Source: Nanosyncoccus sp963544575 (GTDB lineage Bacteria > Patescibacteriota > Saccharimonadia > Saccharimonadales > Saccharimonadaceae). Taken from it: a stretch of 8,513 bases of DNA. The stretch covers positions 1 to 8,513 of the forward strand of contig CAUUFZ010000008.1 in NCBI GenBank assembly GCA_963544575.1. The letters are read 5' to 3'. Under the pieces are notes generated by a model, which saw nothing but the letters and a program-made list of their open reading frames with translations, was not told the origin of the DNA and made no database searches. The stretch's first letter is position 1. The number at the start of each line of letters is the position of its first letter. The translations under genes were made by a program, and so were the position numbers. This document shows, one piece after another, positions 1 to 5,494 of this stretch.

Positions 1-55
1 TATAATGAAGATAACTACTTAAAAACAGCTTGTTCCGAATTGTTTAACTAAACCA

Positions 56-301
56 CTAAAAATCGGGATAGATTTCGTCAAATTCAATATAAGTATCGGT
101 TTTCTGTTCGATAAGCTCTTCGACAGCCTGAATATTGGTTTCGTGGGGTTCGAGCGCCTTAAAAGGCATAAACTGAGCAGCCCGGGCAGTGCGAGACATT
201 GGTGGATGATGAGTCAAACGTGGCGGCTGAAGATTATAGAGGTCTTGGTATGGGTCGGGTGGCGTGATTCCCTGACTCTGGGTTTCTGGTAAATTAGGCA
301 C
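56..301 (-). CDS. YolD-like small protein, partner of the Y-family polymerase (GTG start)
   Basis: This 81-aa protein lies directly downstream of the polymerase. The start chosen is GTG at 301-299. It overlaps the polymerase stop (GTGCCTAA) and is preceded by GGAGGT at about 5 nt, inside the polymerase's own glycine codons. This start keeps the segment DLYNLQPPRLTHHPPMSR, which precedes the family core RAAQFMPFKAL (about residues 39-49). From my knowledge of the family, polymerase-linked YolD-like proteins of Firmicutes carry a similar N-terminal stretch (roughly DIINLPHHVS...HPPMS) before RAAQFxPFAAL. The ATG at 199-197 would lose it and has no good ribosome binding site. The C-terminus is acidic (EFDEIYPDF). 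YolD-like proteins have been proposed to act as regulators or accessory partners of UmuC/UvrX-type polymerases, but the biochemical role is not settled. The overlap implies translational coupling. The family call is fairly sure, the function is not. Confidence 0.8.
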   Translation of the reverse strand: MPNLPETQSQGITPPDPYQDLYNLQPPRLTHHPPMSRTARAAQFMPFKALEPHETNIQAVEELIEQKTDTYIEFDEIYPDF

Positions 302-1622
302 GGTGACCTCCAATCTGTTGGTTGCGTTCGCGCATGGTAGAACCTTCGAGGTAGCTGGTGCCACGCAAGATGGCATTTTTGCCGTATTTTTGTTTGATTA
401 ACAGGGTGGCTTGTTCGAGATTTTGATTACGTTTAGTCCGCTCGGTGGTTTTTTGACTTTCAAAGAGGTCTAATTGTGTGGTTATTCTATCGGCAGACTT
501 GAGGTGACCGAGGGTGAGGTTGAGTTTTTTGACTGGACGGGTCGAGTCGAGAATTTGGGTGAAGATTTGTAAAAAATATTCAATAATCAGATTACTCTCA
601 TCGGTGTAGGAAAAAGACTTGGAACCGTGAGCGAAGGGTCTAATAGAGGTAGAATCGGCTTTTTTATCATAAGAAAGATGCAGAGTGAGGTTGTTCGTGA
701 GGAGCTGCTTTTCGTGTAATTCATGGCAGAGTTTGTCGGCCATTTCGACGAGGATATTGCGGAGTTTTTCGGAATAAAGTCCAGTGGCAAGGACTTGGCC
801 GGAACTAATACTGTGATCCTTGCGGCGATAAGATTTAATATCGGCGATGGTGGTGGGTTCAATACCCCAGGCATGGTCAATGATTAATTCAGCGTTGACG
901 CCGAATTTACGATAAAGTTTTTCAGAAGCGGTGAGGCTAAATCGGGCGAGATCGCCCATAGTATAAATACCAAAATTTTGCAGAGATTTACTAATACCAG
1001 GGCCAATCCGCCAAAAATCGGTGAGCGGCTGGTGTCGCCAGAGTAATTTGCGATAAGAAGTCTCATCGAGTGAAGCGATGCGTACGCCATCAATGTCGGC
1101 CGTTTGGTGTTTGGCGAGAATATCCATGGCAATTTTGGCGAGATAAAGATTACTACCGAGGCCGGCGGTGGCGGTAATGCCGGTATGACCTAGAACATCT
1201 TTGATGATAGTGCGCGCGAGTTGCTCAGCATCCATCTCATAGGCGTGAAGATAACTAGTAATGTCAAGAAAAGCCTCATCGACCGAGTAGACGTGAATAT
1301 CTTCGGTGGCAATATAGGCAGCGTAAATAGCAAAAATTTCGGAACTCACTTGAAGATAATCGGCCATGGCAGGTTTGGCAATAATAAAACTGCCGCGAGG
1401 GACTTTTTCGTAAACTTCAAAAAGACGGGCTCGACCAGAGATGCCGAGGGCTTTGAGGGCGGGTGAGACGGCAAGACAGATAGTTTTTTCGGTGCGTGAT
1501 TCATCGGCGACCACGAGACGAGCGGTCAAGGGGTCGAGCCCACGCTTCACACATTCCACGGAGGCGTAAAAAGATTTGAGGTCGATGGCCAGGTAGGTTC
1601 GCTCAGAATGAATTTGCGTCAT
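294..1622 (-). CDS. Y-family translesion DNA polymerase (UmuC/UvrX-like, Firmicutes type)
   Basis: This 442-aa protein is a full-length Y-family polymerase of the kind that copies past DNA lesions with low fidelity. The first catalytic motif is AIDLKSFYASVE (D14, steric-gate region F18-Y19). The second is VYSVDEAFLDI with D115 and E116. A fingers-region segment, VVADESRTEKTICLAVSP, spans about 37-54. A helix-hairpin-helix-like segment with WRIGPGISKSLQNFGI lies near 205-220. QLDLF at 383-387 matches the sliding-clamp binding motif. The C-terminus (ending MRERNQQIGGHRA) is typical of the Clostridia/Lactobacillales UmuC-like group. No truncation or missing catalytic residue is seen. The start is the first ATG, but no Shine-Dalgarno precedes it and a TATAAT lies only 7 nt upstream, so the message may be leaderless. 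Plasmids and prophages often carry such polymerases as mutagenesis or UV-tolerance cargo. I saw no obvious SOS operator upstream. Confidence 0.95.
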   Translation of the reverse strand: MTQIHSERTYLAIDLKSFYASVECVKRGLDPLTARLVVADESRTEKTICLAVSPALKALGISGRARLFEVYEKVPRGSFIIAKPAMADYLQVSSEIFAIYAAYIATEDIHVYSVDEAFLDITSYLHAYEMDAEQLARTIIKDVLGHTGITATAGLGSNLYLAKIAMDILAKHQTADIDGVRIASLDETSYRKLLWRHQPLTDFWRIGPGISKSLQNFGIYTMGDLARFSLTASEKLYRKFGVNAELIIDHAWGIEPTTIADIKSYRRKDHSISSGQVLATGLYSEKLRNILVEMADKLCHELHEKQLLTNNLTLHLSYDKKADSTSIRPFAHGSKSFSYTDESNLIIEYFLQIFTQILDSTRPVKKLNLTLGHLKSADRITTQLDLFESQKTTERTKRNQNLEQATLLIKQKYGKNAILRGTSYLEGSTMRERNQQIGGHRA

Positions 1623-1629
1623 ATTATTT

Positions 1630-1635
1630 ATTATA
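1630..1635 (-). promoter_or_regulatory. possible -10 box of the polymerase gene (leaderless transcript)
   Basis: Read on the minus strand, TATAAT ends 7 nt before the polymerase ATG, so a transcript from it would start at or next to the start codon. The expected -35 position (about 1653-1658) reads GGCCCT and is not recognisable, so the promoter is weak or needs help. The stretch up to the ATG contains no Shine-Dalgarno. Confidence 0.35.
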
Positions 1636-1647
1636 TAAAAAGGTCAG

Positions 1648-1672
1648 AAAAAAGGGCCCCATAACGGGACCC
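1648..1672 (-). terminator. intrinsic terminator of the 3200-1716 operon
   Basis: On the minus strand GGGTCCC and GGGGCCC (1672-1666 and 1660-1654) form a 7-bp stem with one G-U pair and a 5-nt loop, followed by six U residues. It lies about 45 nt past the stop of the 200-aa gene and just before the polymerase, separating the two transcription units. Confidence 0.8.
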
Positions 1673-1715
1673 AATTTTTGACATTTGTGGGGTTAAGGTG
1701 CGTGTAAAATTTAAG

Positions 1716-2318
1716 TTAAGTTGAAGTTTCGATTACGGTTTCCGAGAATGGCACCGAATCTTTGAGTTTAGTATTTCTCTCTTTGAAGTAATGTTTTACA
1801 AATGGAATCAGATGATCCTTCATAAGCTTGAAGTGTAATTTGTGATCAGCTTCCGTATATTGCGTAAAGTTCATCCGAAATAGCCGGTCAGCATCTTCAT
1901 ATTCCTCCTGAGTAAGAAATTTCTGCTCTAAGGCTAATTTAAAACCATATGAACTAAAATATTCCCTACTGATAGATACTTTTTGGTCAAAATTATAGTC
2001 GCGTCTAAAATGTATGAGGCGACTAAGCAAAGCGGCTTGGTGTTTGAAATCCTTATTGCCGAGCTTAGTTAATCCAGTCAGGCTAAAGGGCCCGAGCAGG
2101 ATTTTGGTATGAAGATTGCGAATCGTGCAGCCAGTATGACTGCGGACGCGTTTACTAAAACTAATCAAATCCTTGTCTGGGTGATACTCCATCTTGATGA
2201 CCTCCCATTCCTGGATGGCCTCATCGTAAGTATCAGCAACAGATGAAGCAATGAGACAACGCTGATATTCCGCATAAGGAACGTCAAACTGCATCTTCTT
2301 AATACGATGGATAAACAT
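1716..2318 (-). CDS. unrecognised 200-aa protein, second gene of the sigma-like operon
   Basis: The function is not known to me. The gene starts 3 nt after the stop of the upstream sigma-like gene. It is read from a full-length Shine-Dalgarno (AAGGAGGTGAT, complementary to the 16S rRNA tail) embedded in the last codons of that gene, so translation is tightly coupled. The N-terminus, FDVPYAEYQRCLIASSVADT then DEAIQEWEVI (about 11-41), and the second half, SREYFSSYGFKLAL with a late HLIPFVKHYF (about 117-178), remind me of a family of Lactobacillales hypothetical proteins. In that family EWE is followed by a CxCG element and a conserved IGSxCIKKF-type segment. Here the corresponding middle (about 50-93, CTIRNLHTKILLG to LGNKDFKHQ) keeps the spacing but not the cysteine pairs. 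That comparison is from memory and unverified. There is no signal peptide or membrane segment, so the protein is probably cytosolic. Confidence 0.75.
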   Translation of the reverse strand: MFIHRIKKMQFDVPYAEYQRCLIASSVADTYDEAIQEWEVIKMEYHPDKDLISFSKRVRSHTGCTIRNLHTKILLGPFSLTGLTKLGNKDFKHQAALLSRLIHFRRDYNFDQKVSISREYFSSYGFKLALEQKFLTQEEYEDADRLFRMNFTQYTEADHKLHFKLMKDHLIPFVKHYFKERNTKLKDSVPFSETVIETST

Positions 2319-2321
2319 CGA

Positions 2322-3200
2322 TTACATCACCTCCTTCATTGGACTTCTGTAATACTGGTGAACAAAATCAGACAAGTTTTTGAATTCGTAAGTCTTAGAT
2401 ACTGATTCAAAGGCGGGCGTTAACTCTATAAAATTGGTAATTATGTAGAGTTGCTCGTTAGAATCAGGTGTTCGAAATACTTCTTTTGGTAGTACCTGTA
2501 CAATAGAATCAAGTGGTGGCAGTTGATAATGCTCATCTTCTCGCATAGCGCGCAAAGCTTTATTAATCATCTCGTGTACTTCACTTGATCGAATTTCGAG
2601 TGCCCGGGCAATTTGACTAATTTTCCAGGGTTCATGAATGTCGATACCAAAAAATAGATCAAGACAATTGTAAAAATCTTCTGGGAAGCGTTTCAAAACT
2701 TCCATGACGCGATTGACTTCACGGTCAGAAAGTACGACAAAGTTTTCGTAAGCTTGATTACTACTGAACAAGGCATCTTTACTGCAGATTAGCTGGCTGG
2801 CTTCTGATAGATCATGATAAACCATCTGATAGAGCCTATATACCGCAAAGGTGTCTTGAGTGTTAGCTGGAGTGAGGCCTTCACGAATGTAGCCCTCATC
2901 TAGCAAGACCTGCCAGAAACTGCGACGCCATTTAGCATGTTTTTTGCTAGGAGAAAGTTCATTATAAAAAACTTCCCTAGCCTGTAAAACTAAGACTTCA
3001 CCAGGTATTTTGGCTTCTTCGTGTGCACGAATTACGTGATCTAAAAGACAATTTTCGTAATTCATGGCGGTGATGCCATATTCGCAGCCGGGTTGATTAC
3101 GAGACTGACATTCGTCAGCCCAGTGAATCGTGTAACAGCCAAGCTCTGGTAAAAGCTCTGCTAAGTTATTCTGATTTACTTCTTTACAAAAAGTTACCAT
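2322..3200 (-). CDS. sigma-70 region-4-like helix-turn-helix protein
   Basis: This 292-aa protein has a segment resembling sigma region 4 at about 158-221. It starts LSDREVNRVMEVL, continues LFFGIDIHEPWKISQIARAL, then SSEVHEMINKALRAMRE. This parallels the sigma pattern of a helix, FGL/FGI, a glutamate- or isoleucine-led first HTH helix, and a recognition helix ending in KALRKLR. The upstream part (about 98-140, LLDEGYIREGL then YRLYQMVY) shows weak likeness to the middle of the sigma-like proteins at 5669-6337 and 7120-7767, suggesting a shared architecture. The cysteine-containing N-terminus (C5, C22, C31, C39, C51) and a 70-residue C-terminal extension are specific to this one. Region 2 (core -10 recognition) is not recognisable, so it is unlikely to be a complete sigma factor. 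A transcription regulator touching -35 DNA or core polymerase is my inference. The ribosome binding site GGAGGGG lies 5 nt before the ATG. Confidence 0.85.
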   Translation of the reverse strand: MVTFCKEVNQNNLAELLPELGCYTIHWADECQSRNQPGCEYGITAMNYENCLLDHVIRAHEEAKIPGEVLVLQAREVFYNELSPSKKHAKWRRSFWQVLLDEGYIREGLTPANTQDTFAVYRLYQMVYHDLSEASQLICSKDALFSSNQAYENFVVLSDREVNRVMEVLKRFPEDFYNCLDLFFGIDIHEPWKISQIARALEIRSSEVHEMINKALRAMREDEHYQLPPLDSIVQVLPKEVFRTPDSNEQLYIITNFIELTPAFESVSKTYEFKNLSDFVHQYYRSPMKEVM

Positions 3201-3250
3201 AAAATCCCCTCCATTTTAAGTTTTCAGTTACCCACAAAATGTCAAAAAAC

Positions 3251-3285
3251 GATTTAATTCAAAGAAATAAAAAATGAACTAAATC
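3251..3285 (-). promoter_or_regulatory. hairpin at the 5' end of the sigma-like operon leader
   Basis: On the minus strand GATTTAGTTCA and TGAATTAAATC pair over 11 bp (one G-U) with a 13-nt A/U-rich loop. It begins almost exactly where the transcript from the 3292-3320 promoter should start. It could stabilise the 5' end of the mRNA, or be an operator at the DNA level. No U-tract follows, so it is not a terminator. Confidence 0.5.
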
Positions 3286-3291
3286 TATATA

Positions 3292-3320
3292 ATTCTACCA
3301 TAAAAAGTATAAAATGTCAA
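3292..3320 (-). promoter_or_regulatory. promoter of the sigma-like operon
   Basis: Minus-strand TTGACA (3320-3315), a 17-nt spacer, then TAGAAT (3297-3292), with TGG before the -10 box giving an extended -10. This predicts a leader of about 85 nt before the ATG at 3200. A second copy of the -35 context (TTTTTTGACATTTT) lies 75 nt downstream at 3245-3240 without a good -10 box. Confidence 0.75.
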
Positions 3321-3328
3321 AAAAGGTA

Positions 3329-3357
3329 TGGACAAATAATATGAGTTATGTTATTAT
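3329..3357 (+). promoter_or_regulatory. promoter of the large structured RNA
   Basis: Plus-strand TGGACA (3329-3334), a 17-nt spacer and TATTAT (3352-3357); an overlapping TATAAT is present at 20-nt spacing. It points away from the sigma-like operon promoter, with only 8 nt between the two -35 boxes. Transcription would begin near 3364, just before the paired 5' region of the RNA. Confidence 0.55.
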
Positions 3358-3793
3358 AATGCCAGCGCTAGACGAGCTCTTTTATAAACAGGAATGGGAA
3401 TTTAACCAAGTTAGGGACGCCTCGCAAGCTGAACTAACCAAATACTTGATTTAGCGTCAAATCACCACACACTTTTGGAGAAGAAGTACACTGACACTTT
3501 GACCTGAAAGACAGATCGAAACGCTAGTAGGCGGAAGCCTGTGTGAACTCACAGATTTTCGTTGAGAGATTAAGTAGATCTGCTCTAGATGGCACGTCGT
3601 TGGTCGAGTGTTTTGAGCTACGCAGCGTGTAACTTTTGGCATATGATGTCATCCTCAAAATAGAATAACGAAAACCATACAAGTACATACAATCTAATAT
3701 TGTAACCCGTTCCCATTCCCTGTTTGCTCTACAGTATCCGTACGAGAAGTACGGAGTCGACCGCACACTTAGTGGCGGAACGCAATTTCCCTT

Positions 3794-3811
3794 TGGGCGT
3801 AATTACGCCCA
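3794..3811. repeat. perfect palindromic hairpin near the 3' end of the RNA
   Basis: TGGGCGTAATTACGCCCA is fully self-complementary, an 18-nt perfect palindrome sitting immediately upstream of the terminator hairpin. It may be the penultimate helix of the RNA. Because it is a perfect DNA palindrome, it could alternatively be a protein-binding dyad. Confidence 0.7.
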
Positions 3812-3813
3812 CC

Positions 3814-3838
3814 CTCCCGACTAGTTCGGGAGTTTTTT
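3814..3838 (+). terminator. intrinsic terminator of the large RNA
   Basis: CTCCCGA and TCGGGAG form a 7-bp GC-rich stem around a CTAGT loop, followed by TTTTTT. It ends the structured RNA and isolates it from the next plus-strand gene, which has its own promoter. Confidence 0.92.
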
Positions 3839-3891
3839 ATTGGTAAAAAATTTAGACGATAACGCTTGAGGATGTAAAAATAACAGGGGTG

Positions 3892-3900
3892 TGATAGAAT
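3892..3900 (+). promoter_or_regulatory. extended -10 promoter of the 280-aa gene
   Basis: TGATAGAAT is an extended -10 (TGn plus TAGAAT). The matching -35 position is not recognisable. The resulting leader of about 70 nt contains GGCTA/TAGCT-type self-complementarity and the TTAAAGTACATT motif at 3923-3934. Confidence 0.5.
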
Positions 3901-3922
3901 GAGGCTAGAAAGTTAGCTTTGG

Positions 3923-3934
3923 TTAAAGTACATT
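3923..3934 (+). promoter_or_regulatory. leader motif TTAAAGTACATT, copy 1
   Basis: The 12-mer TTAAAGTACATT lies in the leader of the 280-aa gene, about 23 nt after the -10 box. It occurs again exactly in the leader of the 175-aa gene, and as TTAAGGTACATT in the leader of the 157-aa gene. Its role is unknown. The central GTAC is palindromic, so an operator or a shared RNA element is possible. Confidence 0.35.
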
Positions 3935-3975
3935 GAAAATTAGTGCTTAGATTTATCTCATTGGGGGGTGAAAAA

Positions 3976-4818
3976 ATGAAAGATAATGATAAAAATAAGA
4001 GAAAAGAATTAGCGGCGAAACAGAAGTTTCATGAAGATATGGTGCTGGGATCGAAATTTATCCAGAACTGGTATTTGTTCCCGACAGTGCCAGCGGATGG
4101 GGTGGAGTATGCGTATGACGAATTTTTAAGGAGCGTTGCCTTATTTTTACATAGAAGGACCATGGCTTTAGAAATTCAGGATTTAGGAATTTCCCTATTT
4201 GGCGCATCGCGTTACCCATGTTTTGATAATATCTTAGAGCTTGGGCAGCCGGGTTTTTACGGAGTGATTGATAATGTGGCGCGAATCGAGAAGCTCACTA
4301 TAGAAGAGAACAAAGCTTTTGTTGGTAAAATGCGGAAACAGCATCCTATCTATAAAGTAAAAAAATCGGAGCTGGTCTATAAAATCGCGGCAGCTAGCGG
4401 TGAATTTTATGTAGGTTTGAGTGCCGTAAATCCATCATTTGCTCTGTTATTAAATAAAAAAATTGAGCAAAATAAGAAAGCCAACTCAGTCTTAGATAAC
4501 CTAAATTTAAATCGCATGATACTGGAACGAGAAATCTTTTCAGCGATGAACTTCATGGATGACTATGGTGATATGCGGGGATATTATGATGGGGGTGAGG
4601 ATGATTTTTCCGAGGACGACGAGGATCTCGAGAAGCCAGATGGTGAAGTGAAAGATAAACCAGGTAATTTGGATAGACCCAATATTGACGGTCAGAAGTC
4701 GACAACATTGGAGATGGATGACTCGAAAAAGAAAGATATTGGTTCAGATGGCTCTAAGAAAAATGATAAGCCAAAAGGTGGGCCTAAGAATGGTAAAAAG
4801 CGAAAAAAGAAACCGTAG
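3976..4818 (+). CDS. unrecognised 280-aa protein with acidic stretch and lysine-rich tail
   Basis: I do not recognise this protein. The ATG at 3976 is chosen because GGGGGGTG lies just upstream; an upstream in-frame ATG at 3943 has no ribosome binding site. Residues 1-20 are highly charged (MKDNDKNKRKELAAKQK). About 25-195 looks like a folded, mainly helical domain with aromatic patches (FIQNWYLFPTVP, YDEFLRSVALFLHRR). About 197-220 is strongly acidic (DDYGDM to EDDFSEDDEDLE). From there to the end it is a low-complexity charged tail of Asp, Lys, Gly and Pro ending KNGKKRKKKP, which is probably disordered and could bind nucleic acid or another charged partner. No signal peptide or membrane helix is evident. 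It is a single-gene unit with its own promoter and terminator, next to the large RNA; whether the two act together is untested. Confidence 0.85.
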   Translation: MKDNDKNKRKELAAKQKFHEDMVLGSKFIQNWYLFPTVPADGVEYAYDEFLRSVALFLHRRTMALEIQDLGISLFGASRYPCFDNILELGQPGFYGVIDNVARIEKLTIEENKAFVGKMRKQHPIYKVKKSELVYKIAAASGEFYVGLSAVNPSFALLLNKKIEQNKKANSVLDNLNLNRMILEREIFSAMNFMDDYGDMRGYYDGGEDDFSEDDEDLEKPDGEVKDKPGNLDRPNIDGQKSTTLEMDDSKKKDIGSDGSKKNDKPKGGPKNGKKRKKKP

Positions 4819-4831
4819 TCTAAGCATTAGT

Positions 4832-4857
4832 GAGAATCCTAGCTTAGGCTAGGATTT
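4832..4857 (+). terminator. intrinsic terminator after the 280-aa gene
   Basis: AATCCTAGC and GCTAGGATT form a 9-bp stem with a TTAG loop, followed by a short U-run (TTTT). It begins about 15 nt after the stop codon. Confidence 0.88.
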
Positions 4858-4868
4858 TTTGTTAAATG

Positions 4869-4877
4869 TGGTATAAT
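4869..4877 (+). promoter_or_regulatory. extended -10 promoter of the 175-aa gene
   Basis: TGGTATAAT is a perfect TATAAT with the TG of an extended -10. No good -35 is seen, and the expected position falls in the preceding terminator's U-tract. The run TATAATATAAAGGT from the -10 onward is shared with the promoter of the 157-aa gene (minus strand, from 8367). Confidence 0.65.
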
Positions 4878-4891
4878 ATAAAGGTTAAGTT

Positions 4892-4903
4892 TTAAAGTAC
4901 ATT
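4892..4903 (+). promoter_or_regulatory. leader motif TTAAAGTACATT, copy 2
   Basis: This is an exact copy of the 12-mer at 3923-3934, here about 15 nt after the -10 box. In both leaders it is followed at 6-7 nt by TAGT. Its function is unknown. Confidence 0.35.
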
Positions 4904-4944
4904 TTATTTTTAGTCGATGACACACGACAGAAAGGTGGGGATAT

Positions 4945-5472
4945 ATGTCGAAAAGACGCGAACGTGAGAAGGCTCAAGAACTTCGTGCCGCAGCAAATTT
5001 GCGAATTCGCCGGGATTATTCCCTGGTGAGTCGATGGAGTTTCGAATTTATGGAACCTCATACGGCGATAGATCAGTTTGCCTTGCTTAAGATGTTCAAT
5101 GCATTTTACTACGGACATCTGCCGAAATTCGATTTTGAGGAAGAAATTCGCTTGCGCGGAATAAAATCCGATGATGTAAGAATTCGCTTGCGTGGAATAG
5201 ATTCCGATGATGCAAGGAGGCCGAGTGAAATCTTGAATATTCAGTCGATTGAGAAGCTTGATTTGCCGCTTATGAGTAAAGAGGAGCTGCTGAATATTTT
5301 CCGGCCTGAAAACTGGAAGGAGATGCAAGAAACTATCGGTGATAGCGAGATTTACTTGGTAACCTCGAAAATGGATAAGTATTATCTAATTTCTACGGAT
5401 GCCAAGCCGATTTTCAAAGATCGGCTGGATCAAATACATCACGGCGCCACACTCGCCACTTTAGACGAGTAA
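4945..5472 (+). CDS. unrecognised 175-aa protein with a 12-residue tandem duplication
   Basis: I do not recognise this protein. AAAGGTGGGG precedes the ATG by 4 nt. The N-terminus is very basic (MSKRREREKAQELR, continuing to about residue 23) and probably forms an amphipathic helix. The middle has an aromatic segment, LLKMFNAFYYGHLPKFDF (about 48-65). Residues 68-79 and 80-91 are near-identical units (IRLRGIKSDDVR, IRLRGIDSDDAR), reflecting a 36-bp tandem duplication in the DNA. The C-terminal half (about 100-175) contains SKEELLNIFRPENWKEM and IYLVTSKMDKYYLIS, the latter looking like a beta hairpin. No signal peptide or membrane segment is seen. It is a single-gene unit with its own extended -10 promoter. 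No terminator comes directly after the stop; instead a GC-rich structured element and then a terminator follow, so the mRNA would have a long structured 3' end. Confidence 0.82.
   Translation: MSKRREREKAQELRAAANLRIRRDYSLVSRWSFEFMEPHTAIDQFALLKMFNAFYYGHLPKFDFEEEIRLRGIKSDDVRIRLRGIDSDDARRPSEILNIQSIEKLDLPLMSKEELLNIFRPENWKEMQETIGDSEIYLVTSKMDKYYLISTDAKPIFKDRLDQIHHGATLATLDE
5145..5216 (+). repeat. 36-bp tandem duplication inside the 175-aa gene
   Basis: Units 5145-5180 and 5181-5216 are each 36 bp and differ at only four positions, three of them changing the protein (K to D, V to A, and the gap-free frame preserved). The low divergence suggests a fairly recent duplication. It keeps the reading frame and adds 12 residues. 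Confidence 0.92.
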
Positions 5473-5494
5473 ATATATATATTGGCGTAAACGT

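Larger units (their letters stand above)
3361..3838 (+). ncRNA. large structured non-coding RNA, about 475 nt, ROOL/GOLLD-like candidate
   Basis: No open frame here looks coding, yet the plus strand is densely self-complementary. The key sign is a long-range helix: 3386-3400 pairs with 3710-3725 (15 bp, one bulged C), closing a domain of about 310 nt. GAGC (3374-3377) with GCTC (3726-3729) extends it. Inside are 3410-3414/3434-3438, 3447-3464 (TGATTT/AAATCA), a branched domain closed by CAGATC/GATCTG (3512-3517/3577-3582) holding AGGC-GGAA-GCCT (3529-3540) and CTGTG/CACAG (3539-3554), TTTTGAG/CTCAAAA (3611-3617/3654-3660) and TACAAT/ATTGTA (3688-3704). Outside the domain are TCCGTAC/GTACGGA (3737-3755), CCGC...GCGG (3761-3778), a perfect palindrome (3794-3811) and a terminator. 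Known giant RNAs of Lactobacillales phages and megaplasmids (ROOL, GOLLD; the abundant long RNA of a Lactobacillus salivarius megaplasmid) match in size and setting. That a structured RNA exists is well supported; the class is inferred. Confidence 0.82.

Noticed and set aside
1221..1466. Plus-strand 81-codon reading opposite the polymerase
   Set aside because: It is the antisense of a well-supported polymerase gene, without a ribosome binding site or recognisable product.
3457..3766. Two minus-strand readings of 61 and 80 codons in the large intergenic region
   Set aside because: Neither has a ribosome binding site or plausible protein composition, and both lie across the helices of the plus-strand structured RNA.
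3361..3838. tmRNA, RNase P RNA or group II intron as the identity of the structured RNA
   Set aside because: No tRNA-like ends with TTCGA-type T-loop, no GAGGAAAGTCC-type P4 element and no domain V-like 34-nt hairpin or reverse transcriptase were found.
3879..3891. 13-bp direct repeat AATAACAGGGGTG shared with 8393-8405
   Set aside because: About one such match is expected by chance in 8.5 kb, and the two copies sit in different relations to promoters.
4885..5328. Minus-strand 147-codon reading opposite the 175-aa gene
   Set aside because: It would run out across the promoter and terminator of plus-strand genes and repeats the tandem duplication only as a shadow.
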